Below are positions 1 through 7,513 of a stretch of DNA of 44,550 nt, in pieces (positions within the stretch are counted from its first letter, which is position 1; each line of letters starts with the position of its first letter). The DNA comes from an uncultured Prevotella sp. (GTDB lineage: Bacteria; Bacteroidota; Bacteroidia; Bacteroidales; Bacteroidaceae). The notes below the pieces were generated by a model that was not told the DNA's origin, did no database searches, and saw nothing but the letters and a program-made list of their open reading frames with translations. A program made the translations under genes and the position numbers. The DNA lies in assembly GCA_905372445.1 (NCBI GenBank), contig CAJPPF010000002.1, positions 1-44,550 on the forward strand. The letters are read 5' to 3'.

Positions 1-117
1 ATAAGAAAAATGAATTAAAAAACATTTTTTTGATTAGAAACAACCATCTTTTTACTCAAAAGAGATACATTCTGAAAAATAATGAGTAATTTTATGGCGT
101 AATCAAGTTACATAAGC

Positions 118-321
118 ATGGAACGCAAGAAAATCAATCGTCTAAAGGTAGTTCTCGCCGAAAAAGGTATGACGAATAAGCAACTGGCAGAAATCTTGGA
201 TAAAGACCCTGCGGTTATATCAAAGTGGGTTACGAATGTAGCACAGCCCAATGTTGAAATGTTCATCCAGTTGGCAAAGATATTAGGGGTGAGAGTGGAT
301 GATTTGTTGTGGACAGAATAA
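118..321 (+). CDS. XRE-family helix-turn-helix regulator (controller-like)
   Basis: A 67-residue protein that is almost entirely one Cro/C1-type helix-turn-helix: the segment from about residue 15 to 60 has the usual pattern (MTNKQLAEILDKD, then AVISKWVTN, then the IQLAKILGV helix). It probably binds DNA as a dimer. It lies 13 bases upstream of the probable start of the split restriction-methylase gene and on the same strand. That position is typical of controller proteins that time expression of a restriction-modification operon; the controller role is inferred from position only. The first 117 bases are AT-rich and show no clear Bacteroidota promoter. Confidence 0.85.
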   Translation: MERKKINRLKVVLAEKGMTNKQLAEILDKDPAVISKWVTNVAQPNVEMFIQLAKILGVRVDDLLWTE

Positions 322-334
322 AGAAGAACTATAT

Positions 335-904
335 ATGGAAATGGAAATACAAATAAAAGACAATAAGATATACGCTCCTCTTAAAGACAAATGGCTCGTA
401 CTCAAGCCAGAGGAAAAGGTTAGGCAAACATACATTAAGAGGTTGGTGGATAGTTATGGCTATACTATTAGCCAAATGGACCAAGAAATACAAGTATCCA
501 ATTCTCAACGTGGACAAGGAGCTGCCCGCGCGGATATTGTAATTTGGAGAAGTAAAGAGGACAAAGAAGCAAATAAATGTCCTTTGATAGTTGTGGAGTG
601 TAAAGCAGAGTCTGTTACGATACACAAGGAAGATTATTACCAAGGTATGAACTATGCTTCTTGGGCACATGCGGATTTCTTTGTAACGACCAACTTAAAA
701 GAAACTCGTATCTTTAAGGTCGTAAAAGGGCAGATACCTGACAAATTAGATGAAATTGTAGATATTCCTGATTCAAAACAAGCAGACAATCAAAAGGAAG
801 TGGATAAGTTGTTAAAACAGACAAAGGCTTTTACACGCGATGAGTTTTCAAAGCTATTGTTCAAGTGTCATAACATTATTCGCAATAATGACAAACTTTC
901 ACCA
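335..904 (+). pseudogene. N-terminal nuclease half of a fused restriction nuclease / N6-adenine methylase, interrupted by the prophage
   Basis: Residues 1-190 form an HSDR_N-type PD-(D/E)XK nuclease domain. The catalytic pattern is visible as D67 (in RADIVI) followed by E88 and K90 (in VECK). The frame ends in NNDKLSP and then hits TAA at 905-907, whose bases belong to the prophage. The continuation (EAAFDEISKIL...) is found intact at 41154. The ATG at 335 is preferred because an in-frame start at 299 would overlap the upstream regulator. As it stands the product would be a nuclease domain without a methylase. In BcgI-like type IIB enzymes a nuclease-methylase subunit works with a separate specificity subunit; the gene order here fits that or a type I-like variant. 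Confidence 0.9.
901..904. repeat. Left copy of the 4-bp target-site duplication (ACCA)
   Basis: ACCA directly precedes the first phage base and is repeated at 41150-41153 directly after the last one. On the left the host codons read CTT TCA CCA; on the right the frame resumes as CCA GAA GCT. The base before the repeat differs (C on the left, A on the right), so four bases is the longest exact duplication. Mu itself makes 5 bp. Confidence 0.85.
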
Positions 905-940
905 TAAGGGGGGTAAAACGAAATGTGAGAAAACGAGATG
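905..940 (+). repeat. Left phage end with outermost transposase-binding site
   Basis: The terminus reads TAAGGGGGGT and is followed by the 13-bp site AAAACGAAATGTG at 915-927. A degenerate second copy (AAAACGAGATG, 930-940) lies 15 bp further in. The mirror image at the right end has TAA, seven bases of spacer, then the same site. By analogy with MuA binding sites at attL and attR these are probably where the transposase synapses the ends. Confidence 0.8.
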
Positions 941-1007
941 AAGCGTAAATGCGTGATATACTTTGTAAATCAGAGAGTTAGGTTAATAGATGATGATGTA
1001 CGGCGGC

Positions 1008-1019
1008 AAAACGAAATGT
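1008..1019 (+). repeat. Second left-end site (AAAACGAAATGT)
   Basis: Another copy of the end repeat in the same orientation as the outermost left site and 93 bp further in. Widely spaced sites at the left end against closely spaced ones at the right (23-25 bp) recall the asymmetric L1-L2-L3 and R1-R2-R3 arrangement of Mu. Confidence 0.65.
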
Positions 1020-1200
1020 TACATCGGCTTTACATCTGCGTTACATTCGGGGTCTGTTTGAACAGTGTTTGAAGGGATAATGTTACACGGAATGCAAAAG
1101 AGGGCGATTTGAGGGCTTTTTCGGGCACAAATGGATAGATATAGGCATAGTGAGTTTGCAAGGGCACAGAGCGCAAAGAAGAGGGCTAAAACGGGGCATA

Positions 1201-1269
1201 TCATCTTCCTGACGTCGGGAAGATGATAACGGTAACCCTAAAAAGACATGGGGGCGGAAGCCTCTTTTT
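1201..1269 (+). terminator. Inverted repeat and weak terminator-like hairpin
   Basis: A 9-bp inverted repeat (TCATCTTCC 1201-1209, GGAAGATGA 1218-1226) is followed by GGGGGC-GGAA-GCCTCT and a run of T (1250-1269). The second stem uses G-U pairs, so it is only a fair terminator. It would stop transcription running in from the interrupted host gene. Confidence 0.4.
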
Positions 1270-1324
1270 CGTGGGTGGATTTTATTTTTATATGCTCAAA
1301 ATATCGTATATAGTAATTATTTTG

Positions 1325-1332
1325 TATATTTG
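1325..1332 (+). promoter_or_regulatory. Bacteroidota -7 element (TATATTTG)
   Basis: TATATTTG matches TAnnTTTG. It lies 31 bases upstream of the ATG at 1364. No good TTTG at the -33 distance is visible, so the promoter may be weak or need an activator. Confidence 0.5.
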
Positions 1333-1363
1333 CATCCGAAAACAATACTTAAAGGATAGAAAA

Positions 1364-1582
1364 ATGACAAAGGTTATACACGTGCATTTGATACAGGGGC
1401 GGAAGAACTATTACTTCGGCTCAATTCCGGCCATATACAGCGTTCTGACAGCAGATGAGATAGGGATAAAGCAGTGCTCACTGGAGCGCGCAGAACTGAG
1501 CAAAGGAGGTGTTGTATTGAATAAAAAGGCATACATCATAGCAGGGGAGTTAATCCGGTCAAAAACGACAAAAAAGAAATAA
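1364..1582 (+). CDS. Small basic protein of unknown function
   Basis: A 72-residue protein beginning MTKVIHVHLIQG and ending in a lysine-rich tail (TTKKK). The ATG at 1364 is chosen because it follows a TATATTTG promoter element and because the upstream in-frame extension is hydrophobic and lacks coding character. It is a single-gene unit between the left end and the 12-bp repeat array, with a terminator directly after it. No family was recognised. Its place, outside the early operon and beside the end sites, would suit an accessory protein of transposition or lysogeny, but that is only positional. Confidence 0.6.
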   Translation: MTKVIHVHLIQGRKNYYFGSIPAIYSVLTADEIGIKQCSLERAELSKGGVVLNKKAYIIAGELIRSKTTKKK

Positions 1583-1623
1583 GTTTGAACGGCTAAAACG
1601 CTGATTGAACGATAGTTGAACGG

Positions 1624-1660
1624 TTTCCGACTGTTATTTGAACAGTTGGAAGTCGTTTTT
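1624..1660 (+). terminator. Rho-independent terminator after the small left-end gene
   Basis: An 11-bp stem (TTCCGACTGTT 1625-1635, AACAGTTGGAA 1641-1651, one G-U pair) with a 5-base loop is followed by GTCGTTTTT. It lies 42 bases after the stop codon of the small gene. Confidence 0.75.
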
Positions 1661-1710
1661 GTGTTTTGGAGGACTTAAAGGAAGGTGATTTTAGGGCTAA
1701 AAATGACTTT

Positions 1711-1786
1711 GGGTTTACATTAGGGTTTGCGTTTGGGTTTGCAGTGTAAAACGAAATGTGTTGATTGGGTTTGCATTTGGGTTTGC
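1711..1786 (+). repeat. Phased GGGTTTRC repeat array around an internal end-type site
   Basis: GGGTTTAC at 1711 and GGGTTTGC at 1723, 1735, 1767 and 1779 are spaced 12, 12, 32 and 12 bp apart. In the 32-bp gap is a full AAAACGAAATGTG site (1748-1760) in the same orientation as the left-end sites. The array is about 0.8 kb from the left end, close to where Mu keeps its transposition enhancer and operator (IAS). An enhancer or repressor-binding role is inferred. Confidence 0.6.
1748..1760 (+). repeat. Internal copy of the phage-end site (AAAACGAAATGTG)
   Basis: An exact copy of the outermost end repeat, 833 bp further in, embedded in the GGGTTTGC array. It may be bound by the transposase and link the enhancer-like array to the ends. 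Confidence 0.65.
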
Positions 1787-2029
1787 ACTTTTTATATGGT
1801 TTTGACCACATCCCCCCCCCTAATAATGACTGAAAAAAGTGGATTGACCCCGAATTTTGCCGTTTACTCCCCCCGTTTATTCCATATTGTAGGGGATATA
1901 ATACCATTGTGAAAAATCCTGAATGATTAAGAAAACCGTGTATTTACAGGACTTTCGGGTCGTATTTGGGTAAATTTTCCCATAAAAAGTGTGCGTGCGC
2001 GCCATTCAGGAGCTGTAATCTCTTGCCAT

Positions 2030-2740
2030 TTAAGATTCTGAAGGCAGCATCTGGCGGTAGCGTTCCTGTGTTGTATTCAACTGCTTGAGTATATTGTCCG
2101 ATTGCGCAAAGACTTCATACTCTTTAAGTCCTTCTATGTCGTTAATTAAATAGTGAATTCGTTTAATCCTTGCAGGTTTTTGCACATAACTATTTATGAC
2201 ATCATCCCAGTATTCAATATATTGAGCGAGAGTTTTTGAAAAAGCGTCATCATGATTTATTGCAAGTTCCCTCCAGTTCTGTATTAGTATAGTTTCGTCT
2301 GCTGTTATCTGGGTATCGCATAAGCCATAGTAATATTCTCTCTGGCAATATCTAATTGCAATAAGTACATCATCATCTGAAGGATGCAACTTTCTAAGTT
2401 CCCCCTTAGCCCGTATAAATTCTTCATTAGATTTCTTGTAATCATAGAAGTCTTGAGTACCATTACAGAGTTCTCTATATGCTTTTAGAAAATCTAAAAA
2501 ATGCCAAATGATAGTCTTCCTATTGCGATTGTGCTTATAATGAGGGATATATTTGTACGATTTTTCCATTCCCCCATTATAGCCAGAACCATCTACTTCA
2601 TTAGACTCACTAACTACCTTATCAACAACATCGTATAGTTCTGCGATTTCCCTGTATGAAGCTTTTCTCCCATTCTCCTTCTCAAAGATGGACACTAAGG
2701 ATTTCTTAACCAGATGTATTATATTAAAACTATTACCCAT
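2030..2740 (-). CDS. Unknown protein co-transcribed with the repressor (candidate lysogenic-conversion gene)
   Basis: A 236-residue soluble protein with no signal peptide or membrane segment, rich in Asp, Glu, Lys and Tyr. I do not recognise a family. It starts 38 bases after the stop of the repressor gene, in the same direction, with no terminator between them. It should therefore be expressed in the lysogen when most phage genes are silent. Its codons are more AT-rich than those of the neighbouring phage genes, a sign of separate acquisition. Genes in this position often block superinfection or change the host, but nothing in the sequence proves that here. Confidence 0.75.
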   Translation of the reverse strand: MGNSFNIIHLVKKSLVSIFEKENGRKASYREIAELYDVVDKVVSESNEVDGSGYNGGMEKSYKYIPHYKHNRNRKTIIWHFLDFLKAYRELCNGTQDFYDYKKSNEEFIRAKGELRKLHPSDDDVLIAIRYCQREYYYGLCDTQITADETILIQNWRELAINHDDAFSKTLAQYIEYWDDVINSYVQKPARIKRIHYLINDIEGLKEYEVFAQSDNILKQLNTTQERYRQMLPSES

Positions 2741-2778
2741 TAGTTTGCCTTTTTATGTTATACATAAATATAACTCTA

Positions 2779-3486
2779 TTATATCATGCAGTTGATGCGC
2801 ACTGAGGCTTTGACGAGTGCAAGTGCAGTGATGCGCCGGAACTCTATATCGCGTGGGGCGTGTGCTGGATTTTCTGAACCGAGGGTTACAAACGGCTCGC
2901 CCTGCTCGGACTTTCGGATATACTTTACCACAATGTAGTCGTCGCCGTCGATGTCGTATGAGAGGAGATACATTTCACCATATAGCAGGTTATTGATGTC
3001 GAGTGGCATTTGCTTATATAATATAATGTCGCCCGACTTGAGAAGCGGGTACATGGAATCGCCAACTATATGGATTGCACCATCGCACTTGGGCAGGTTG
3101 GGTATCTTGATGGTGTCGATGATGTTCTGCCGGTTGTTGTCGAAAAGTGCCCGTAACCCTGCCGATGCCTCGAAGTCATACAGATAGACCACCTGCGTTT
3201 CCTCTTTTTTTTCTGTGCTCCGCGGATGGTGTATGGGCTTCACCTCGACTTGTGGTTCTTCCCGTTCAGACTTGAGCATGGGTCCCTTGCCTGTAAGGAG
3301 CCATTCAGGAGAGTATCGGGGATAATTTTCAACTATTATTTGAATCCACTTGGACTGTATGTCTGTCCCATTTGATATAGCGCGTGAAAGCACGCCTTTA
3401 CTTGTGCCTATTGAGCGCTCCATGGCACCTATTGTCATGCGCTCATTACTGGTTATCTCCTGTATTCTCGTTAAAATTGTCCCCAT
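2779..3486 (-). CDS. Phage repressor, LexA/S24 self-cleaving type
   Basis: A 235-residue repressor with an N-terminal helix-turn-helix (about residues 5-62) and a charged linker. A C-terminal S24 peptidase domain follows, with the catalytic serine in GDSMYP (S144) and the lysine in IVVKYIR (K188). An Ala-Gly pair in EASAGLR (109-110) is the likely self-cleavage site. It is read leftward and faces the early operon across a 109-base region with repeats that overlap the early promoter. By analogy with CI/LexA proteins it keeps transposase genes off in the lysogen. RecA-stimulated cleavage after DNA damage would induce the phage, unlike the C repressor of Mu itself. Confidence 0.9.
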   Translation of the reverse strand: MGTILTRIQEITSNERMTIGAMERSIGTSKGVLSRAISNGTDIQSKWIQIIVENYPRYSPEWLLTGKGPMLKSEREEPQVEVKPIHHPRSTEKKEETQVVYLYDFEASAGLRALFDNNRQNIIDTIKIPNLPKCDGAIHIVGDSMYPLLKSGDIILYKQMPLDINNLLYGEMYLLSYDIDGDDYIVVKYIRKSEQGEPFVTLGSENPAHAPRDIEFRRITALALVKASVRINCMI

Positions 3487-3488
3487 AA

Positions 3489-3530
3489 GTTGAAAATAAT
3501 CCCTAAATTATTTGGATTGTTGAAAATTAT
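3489..3530. promoter_or_regulatory. Probable repressor operators (30-bp-spaced direct repeat)
   Basis: GTTGAAAATAAT (3489-3500) and GTTGAAAATTAT (3519-3530) are near-identical and exactly 30 bp apart, about three helical turns. Between them AAATAAT (3494-3500) and ATTATTT (3507-3513) form an inverted repeat. They overlap the early promoter and the repressor's own 5' region, so binding could control both directions. Confidence 0.6.
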
Positions 3531-3542
3531 CTCCTATCTTTG
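3511..3542 (+). promoter_or_regulatory. Early rightward promoter
   Basis: TTTG (3511-3514), 20 bases, then TATCTTTG (3535-3542) is a full match to the Bacteroidota TTTG-N19/21-TAnnTTTG promoter. It points into the transposase operon. It is overlapped by the repeat pair on its upstream side and followed by the inverted repeat GTGTTA/TAACAC at 3547-3565. Confidence 0.75.
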
Positions 3543-3546
3543 CAGC

Positions 3547-3565
3547 GTGTTAGTTTGATTAACAC
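3547..3565. promoter_or_regulatory. Inverted repeat just downstream of the early promoter
   Basis: GTGTTA-N7-TAACAC sits where the early transcript should start. It is a candidate second operator, either for the S24 repressor or for a Ner/Cro-like early protein. Confidence 0.5.
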
Positions 3566-3628
3566 CGCGCCAAATATACAAAAAAATGGCGAGTTGTGCA
3601 AAAGTTGAACTATAAAAATAAAGTGACT

Positions 3629-3916
3629 ATGGCTACAAAGAAAGTGTACGATGCGTGCTGCCGGTGCATACGTCAGATGAACCTACACCAGATAATGGGT
3701 GCAGACAGTAGGAAGATGACAAAGCCAGCGATGTCTTTTTTATTCGGAAAGACAGAACTGGTTACGGAAAAGGAGCTGATGCGCTGCAGCGAAAGCGAAA
3801 AGCGCCGTCACCTTATGGAGGACTATGTACTGCGCTGCACGTATATTGAACTGTATGCGGAGGTGAAATTTTCCATCGAAAGCCCCAGCATGGTCTGTCA
3901 TACACAGAATGTCTAA
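3629..3916 (+). CDS. First early-operon protein, unknown function
   Basis: A 95-residue protein starting MATKKVYDACCRC, with charged helical stretches (SESEKRRHLMEDYVLRC). The ATG at 3629 is preferred to an upstream start at 3596, giving a leader of about 80 bases after the promoter. In Mu this position is held by the small DNA-binding protein Ner. No helix-turn-helix can be asserted here, so a regulatory role is only suggested by position. About 190 bases without a clear gene follow. Confidence 0.6.
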   Translation: MATKKVYDACCRCIRQMNLHQIMGADSRKMTKPAMSFLFGKTELVTEKELMRCSESEKRRHLMEDYVLRCTYIELYAEVKFSIESPSMVCHTQNV

Positions 3917-4109
3917 GGAGCCGGCAAAGTCGTGGCATTGCTGAACGAGCGGTTCGACGGCAGTAATTCCCTGTTCAACGGTATCAGCTTTTGGCTCGTA
4001 CCAGAACTGATAGATTACATTTATTTCTTCGGTCATGGGTGTTAGTGTTATAAACGGTGCCGAAAGATACGAAAAAAGTGTTGATAATCAAATAAAATAA
4101 TAAAAGTAT

Positions 4110-4487
4110 ATGGAAAAAAAGATTTTTGTAAACGAGAAAGCCAAGGCACACCTCAGGAAGGTGTTCAAGTGCTCGAGCGTAATGGTGTGGTACGCGTTGA
4201 CCTTCAAGCGGGACAGCGACCTGGCGCGAAAGATACGCTTCACGGCCTTGCAGCAGTTGGGTGGCGTGGCCAATTGGAAGCCCGAAGAGGTGGAAACGAC
4301 GCATGAGGAAGCGGCACGGACGATGACATTGCACTTCGGCAAGCGCGTGCAGTTGGTGTATGACCGCAAGGACGGGAGCAGCCATGTGTTTGTGGATGGT
4401 TTGGAGCGCCGATGCGAGCAGGGCTTGGGCATACCGGAGTTTATGGCACTGACCGACGAGGTTGAACAGATGGCGATGAGCCTGTAA
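4110..4487 (+). CDS. Early protein of unknown function preceding the transposase
   Basis: A 125-residue basic protein beginning MEKKIFVNEKAKAHLRKVFKCS. Its segment VMVWYALTFKRDSDLARKIRFTALQQLGG looks like a compact helical, possibly nucleic-acid-contacting region. The C-terminus overlaps nothing: its TAA at 4485-4487 is followed at once by the transposase ATG at 4488, so the two are translationally coupled. It is probably a conserved partner of Bacteroidota transposable phages, but the function is unknown. Confidence 0.7.
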   Translation: MEKKIFVNEKAKAHLRKVFKCSSVMVWYALTFKRDSDLARKIRFTALQQLGGVANWKPEEVETTHEEAARTMTLHFGKRVQLVYDRKDGSSHVFVDGLERRCEQGLGIPEFMALTDEVEQMAMSL

Positions 4488-6554
4488 ATGGAAATAGGGA
4501 TGGAGTACTTCAACAAAATACTGTGCGTAACCTACGCGGAACTGACAGGAGGGAAGGAGGCTGTCATCAAGCCTTCTACCTTGCTCTCCAATGTCTGGCG
4601 CGGCAACATTGCCAGCGTTCACCGTGGAGGTGGCGAGGGCGGTCAGGCACTCTACGCATGGAGCTCACTCCCCACAAAATACAAGGAGCGGTTCGTGGCG
4701 AAGTACGGCGACCCGGAAGAGAAGATGAAGGAAGCGATGACGAAAGGCCGCATACGGCTTGACGGCGAGGCACGCAAGTGGTATGAGGCGTTCACCTACG
4801 AGAAGAACGGACAGACGGAACACCTGACTGAGAAACTGATAGAGGAGTACACCATCAATGCCAGCGTGCTGAAGGAACTGCTGCGTATGATGTCGCAGCG
4901 CAGGGCTATCCGTCAGAGCCTGAACGGAAGCATGACCGGAGCCTGGGAGGTTATCTACCAGAGCTCGGAGGCAATGCGTGAGGAGTACGGGCATACGCTG
5001 CCACAGAATGCTGCGAGGTTGAAGGCGAAAATCAAAGCTTTCAAGGCAGGCGGTTATCTGAGCCTTATCAGCGGAAAGATAGGCAACAGGAACACGCAGA
5101 AGATTACCGACGAGTTCGGACAGTTGTTGATAGCGCTGAAGCGTTGCAGGGTGCCAGTCTATACCGACACGCAACTTTTTGAAGAAGCGAACAGGCGTGC
5201 CGAAGCCAACGGCTGGAAGCCTCTGAAAAGTCTTAGTGGCATGAAGAGGTGGCTGAACAGCGCGGCAATCATGCCACTGTGGTATGACGCCGTATATGGC
5301 GAACAGGCAGCCCGTCAGAAGTTCGGACGCAAGCACCGCACGGCATTACCGACGAAGCGCGACGCGCTGTGGTACGGCGACGGCACGAAACTGAACCTGT
5401 ATTACAGGGACGAGGACGGCAAGGTGCGGACTACGCAGGTGTATGTGGTGATAGACGCCATGAGCGAGGTAATGCTGGGTTGGCACATCAGCGACTCGGA
5501 GGACTACGAGGTGCAATACCATGCCTACCGCATGGCGATACAGACGAGCGGGCACAAGCCTTACGAGATAGTGCACGACAACCAGGGCGGGCACAAGAAA
5601 CTAGATGCGGACGGACTTTTCAAAAAGCTCTGCCATGTACACAGAACCACACAGCCTTACAACGGCGAGTCGAAGACCATTGAGACCGTGTTCGGCAGGT
5701 TCCAGCAGCAGGTGTTGCACAAGGACTGGCGTTTCACCGGGCAGAATATCACCGCCAAGAAGATGTCGAGCCGCCCGAACCTTGAATTCGTCGAAGAAAA
5801 CAAGGATAGCCTCTACACGCTTGCCGAACTGAAGGACGCATATACCCTTGCGACGGAGGAATGGAACGAGATGCAACACCCTGCCTACGGTACGAGACGG
5901 ATAGAGGTCTACAAGGGTAGCGTGAACGAGGAGACGCAGGAAGTAACGGCACACGATATGGTGGATATGTTCTGGGTAACGGTGAAACGCATGAGTACCT
6001 TCACAGACCAGGGCATCACTGTAACCATCAAAGGACAGAAGCGGCAGTATGAAGTAATGGGCGTACCGGGCGTTCCCGACCATGAGTGGCGCAGGCAGCA
6101 CACATACGAGCGTTTCGTGGTGAAATACGACCCTTACGACTTCGGCAGCATACGGCTTTATAAGAAAGAAGCCGACGGGAGCCTGCGCTTTGAGCGCGTG
6201 GCGGAGCCTTACTTGGTGGTACACCGTGCCATACAGGAACAGACTGAGGGCGAGGCAGCCTTCATTCGCCAGGAACAGGCCGCCAACACCGCCGACCGCA
6301 TAGAGCGCACGGTGGCAGGACGGAAAATAGAGAAAGAACACGGCGTACTGCCAGAGCAGCACGGTCTGCGCAGCCCGAAGCCCAAGGGTATGACGGCTGC
6401 CGAGCGCAGGCAGATAGAACGGCGCACGGGCATCTACAGCCAACAGCCTGAGGAATACAAATTGGGCAGAAAGACCAAACAGCTGAGCCTTGAAGATTGG
6501 ACGGAAACTGAGGCCGTGGTGGTGGACTTCAAGCAGACGGCAGGGAAACTTTGA
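4488..6554 (+). CDS. MuA-like DDE transposase
   Basis: A 688-residue enzyme that cuts phage ends and joins them to target DNA during integration and replicative transposition. The N-terminal third carries DNA-binding helical domains. The core is an RNase H-like (rve) fold with the acidic triad at D298 (WYGDGTK), D364 (VHDNQGG) and E399 (TIETVFGRF). A Mu-type C-terminal domain follows, ending in a basic region that may contact the MuB-like ATPase. MuA is 663 residues, so the length fits. The start at 4488 directly abuts the upstream stop; an alternative ATG lies 12 bases on. The 13-bp repeats at both phage ends are its likely binding sites. Confidence 0.95.
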   Translation: MEIGMEYFNKILCVTYAELTGGKEAVIKPSTLLSNVWRGNIASVHRGGGEGGQALYAWSSLPTKYKERFVAKYGDPEEKMKEAMTKGRIRLDGEARKWYEAFTYEKNGQTEHLTEKLIEEYTINASVLKELLRMMSQRRAIRQSLNGSMTGAWEVIYQSSEAMREEYGHTLPQNAARLKAKIKAFKAGGYLSLISGKIGNRNTQKITDEFGQLLIALKRCRVPVYTDTQLFEEANRRAEANGWKPLKSLSGMKRWLNSAAIMPLWYDAVYGEQAARQKFGRKHRTALPTKRDALWYGDGTKLNLYYRDEDGKVRTTQVYVVIDAMSEVMLGWHISDSEDYEVQYHAYRMAIQTSGHKPYEIVHDNQGGHKKLDADGLFKKLCHVHRTTQPYNGESKTIETVFGRFQQQVLHKDWRFTGQNITAKKMSSRPNLEFVEENKDSLYTLAELKDAYTLATEEWNEMQHPAYGTRRIEVYKGSVNEETQEVTAHDMVDMFWVTVKRMSTFTDQGITVTIKGQKRQYEVMGVPGVPDHEWRRQHTYERFVVKYDPYDFGSIRLYKKEADGSLRFERVAEPYLVVHRAIQEQTEGEAAFIRQEQAANTADRIERTVAGRKIEKEHGVLPEQHGLRSPKPKGMTAAERRQIERRTGIYSQQPEEYKLGRKTKQLSLEDWTETEAVVVDFKQTAGKL

Positions 6555-6587
6555 ACATTGAACTTTGAGGTTTGAACATTGAACTTT
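6550..6587 (+). repeat. 17-bp direct repeat between transposase and ATPase genes
   Basis: TTTGAACATTGAACTTT occurs at 6550-6566 and again at 6571-6587. It overlaps the end of the transposase gene and fills the short gap before the MuB-like gene. It may be a slippage duplication or a protein site. Confidence 0.55.
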
Positions 6588-6601
6588 ATAAATACAGAAT
6601 T

Positions 6602-7513
6602 ATGAAACTAACAAAGACAGAGAAAGAGCGGATACAGGAAGGGCTGCGGCAGTATGTGGCCAAGTTCCCAAGTCAGAACAAGGCGGCGCAGAGCCTCACG
6701 GGCACGAGCAGCGCCACGGTGAGCAGCATATTACAGGGCAAGTGGGAGAACATCAGCGACGACATGTGGCGCAACCTCGGCACGCAACTGGGTACCGGCA
6801 CCGGCACAGACTGGCAGGTGGTGGAAACCAAAGCCTTCCAAGAGATGATATTTGCCATGCAGGATGCGCAGACGGTGAAGAATGTTACATGGGTAGTAGG
6901 CGAAGCCGGCTGTGGCAAGACTACCACGGCACGACTCTACGCCACGGAGCACAGCGAAGTATTCTATATCCTCTGTTCCGAGGACATGAAGAAGAGCGAC
7001 TTCATTCGTGAGATAGCACGCCGCATCGGGCAGCGGACGGAAGGCTACAGCGTGCGCGAGTTGCTCGACCGCATCATCGACGATCTCATACAGATGGAGG
7101 CACCGCTGCTGCTCTTCGACGAGGCCGACAAACTGCCCGAACGGGTATTCCATTACTTCATCGACCTCTACAACCGATTGGAGGACAAATGCGGTATGAT
7201 ATTCCTCTCGACGAGCTACATCAAGCGGCGCATGGCTATGGGGCTGCGTTACAACAAGTGTGGCTACAACGAGATACACAGCCGTATCGGGCGCAGGTTC
7301 TTTGAACTGGAGCGGACAGATGCACACGATGTGCACGCCGTCTGCGTGGCCAACGGTGTAACGGATAAGGGCAGGATTTCGGAGGTGGTGAGAGATTCGG
7401 AAGCATACGAGTTTGACCTTCGCAGGGTAAAGAAGAGCATACACAGGGTGAAGCTGATGACGGCACAGCAGGCGGTCAAACAGCGTCTGAACGGTGATAA
7501 AACAGTGAGATAA
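6602..7513 (+). CDS. MuB-like AAA+ ATPase, target-DNA activator
   Basis: A 303-residue protein with an N-terminal helix-turn-helix-like region (about 1-55: KAAQSLTGTSSATVSSILQG) and an AAA+ domain. Walker A is G100-T108 (GEAGCGKTT) and Walker B is about 168-174 (LLLFDEAD). The sensor segment is FLSTSY. In Mu, the B protein binds target DNA with ATP, stimulates transposase and prevents self-integration. The ATG at 6602 is preferred to an upstream one at 6572, which lies within the direct repeat. Its stop overlaps the start of the next gene (TAATG). Confidence 0.92.
   Translation: MKLTKTEKERIQEGLRQYVAKFPSQNKAAQSLTGTSSATVSSILQGKWENISDDMWRNLGTQLGTGTGTDWQVVETKAFQEMIFAMQDAQTVKNVTWVVGEAGCGKTTTARLYATEHSEVFYILCSEDMKKSDFIREIARRIGQRTEGYSVRELLDRIIDDLIQMEAPLLLFDEADKLPERVFHYFIDLYNRLEDKCGMIFLSTSYIKRRMAMGLRYNKCGYNEIHSRIGRRFFELERTDAHDVHAVCVANGVTDKGRISEVVRDSEAYEFDLRRVKKSIHRVKLMTAQQAVKQRLNGDKTVR

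Larger units (their letters stand above)
905..1363. other. Gene-free left-end region
   Basis: No convincing gene is seen in these 459 bases. They contain the end sites described separately, the motif TTGAACAGTGTTTGAA, an inverted repeat at 1201-1226 (TCATCTTCC with GGAAGATGA) and a weak terminator-like hairpin at 1250-1269. The region would serve transposition and would insulate phage genes from host transcription entering from the left. Confidence 0.6.
1583..2029. other. Gene-free regulatory stretch
   Basis: No credible gene. It holds the terminator at 1624-1660, the phased repeat array at 1711-1786 and a run of nine C at 1812-1820. The remaining 1821-2029 shows nothing recognisable apart from an alternating GTGCGTGCGCGCC stretch near 1990. 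Reading frames on either strand give repetitive, non-protein-like sequence. Confidence 0.6.

Noticed and set aside
1593..1907. Minus-strand frame of 104 codons
   Set aside because: Its sequence (NPNANPNVNPKS) is only the translation of the GGGTTTGC repeats and it crosses a terminator and an end site.
1727..1912. Plus-strand frame of 61 codons through the repeat array and poly-C run
   Set aside because: It reads through the 12-bp repeats and a C9 tract, with no ribosome-binding site and no protein-like composition.
3740..4036. Minus-strand frame of 98 codons opposite the first early gene
   Set aside because: It overlaps a plus-strand frame with better codon use and would run against the early operon right after its promoter. 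A small real gene in 3917-4036 cannot be excluded.
3984..4622. Long minus-strand frames opposite the gene before the transposase and the transposase start
   Set aside because: They are shadows in GC-rich coding sequence; the plus-strand genes have clear motifs and coupling. The same holds for many long opposite frames across the terminase, capsid, baseplate and fibre genes.
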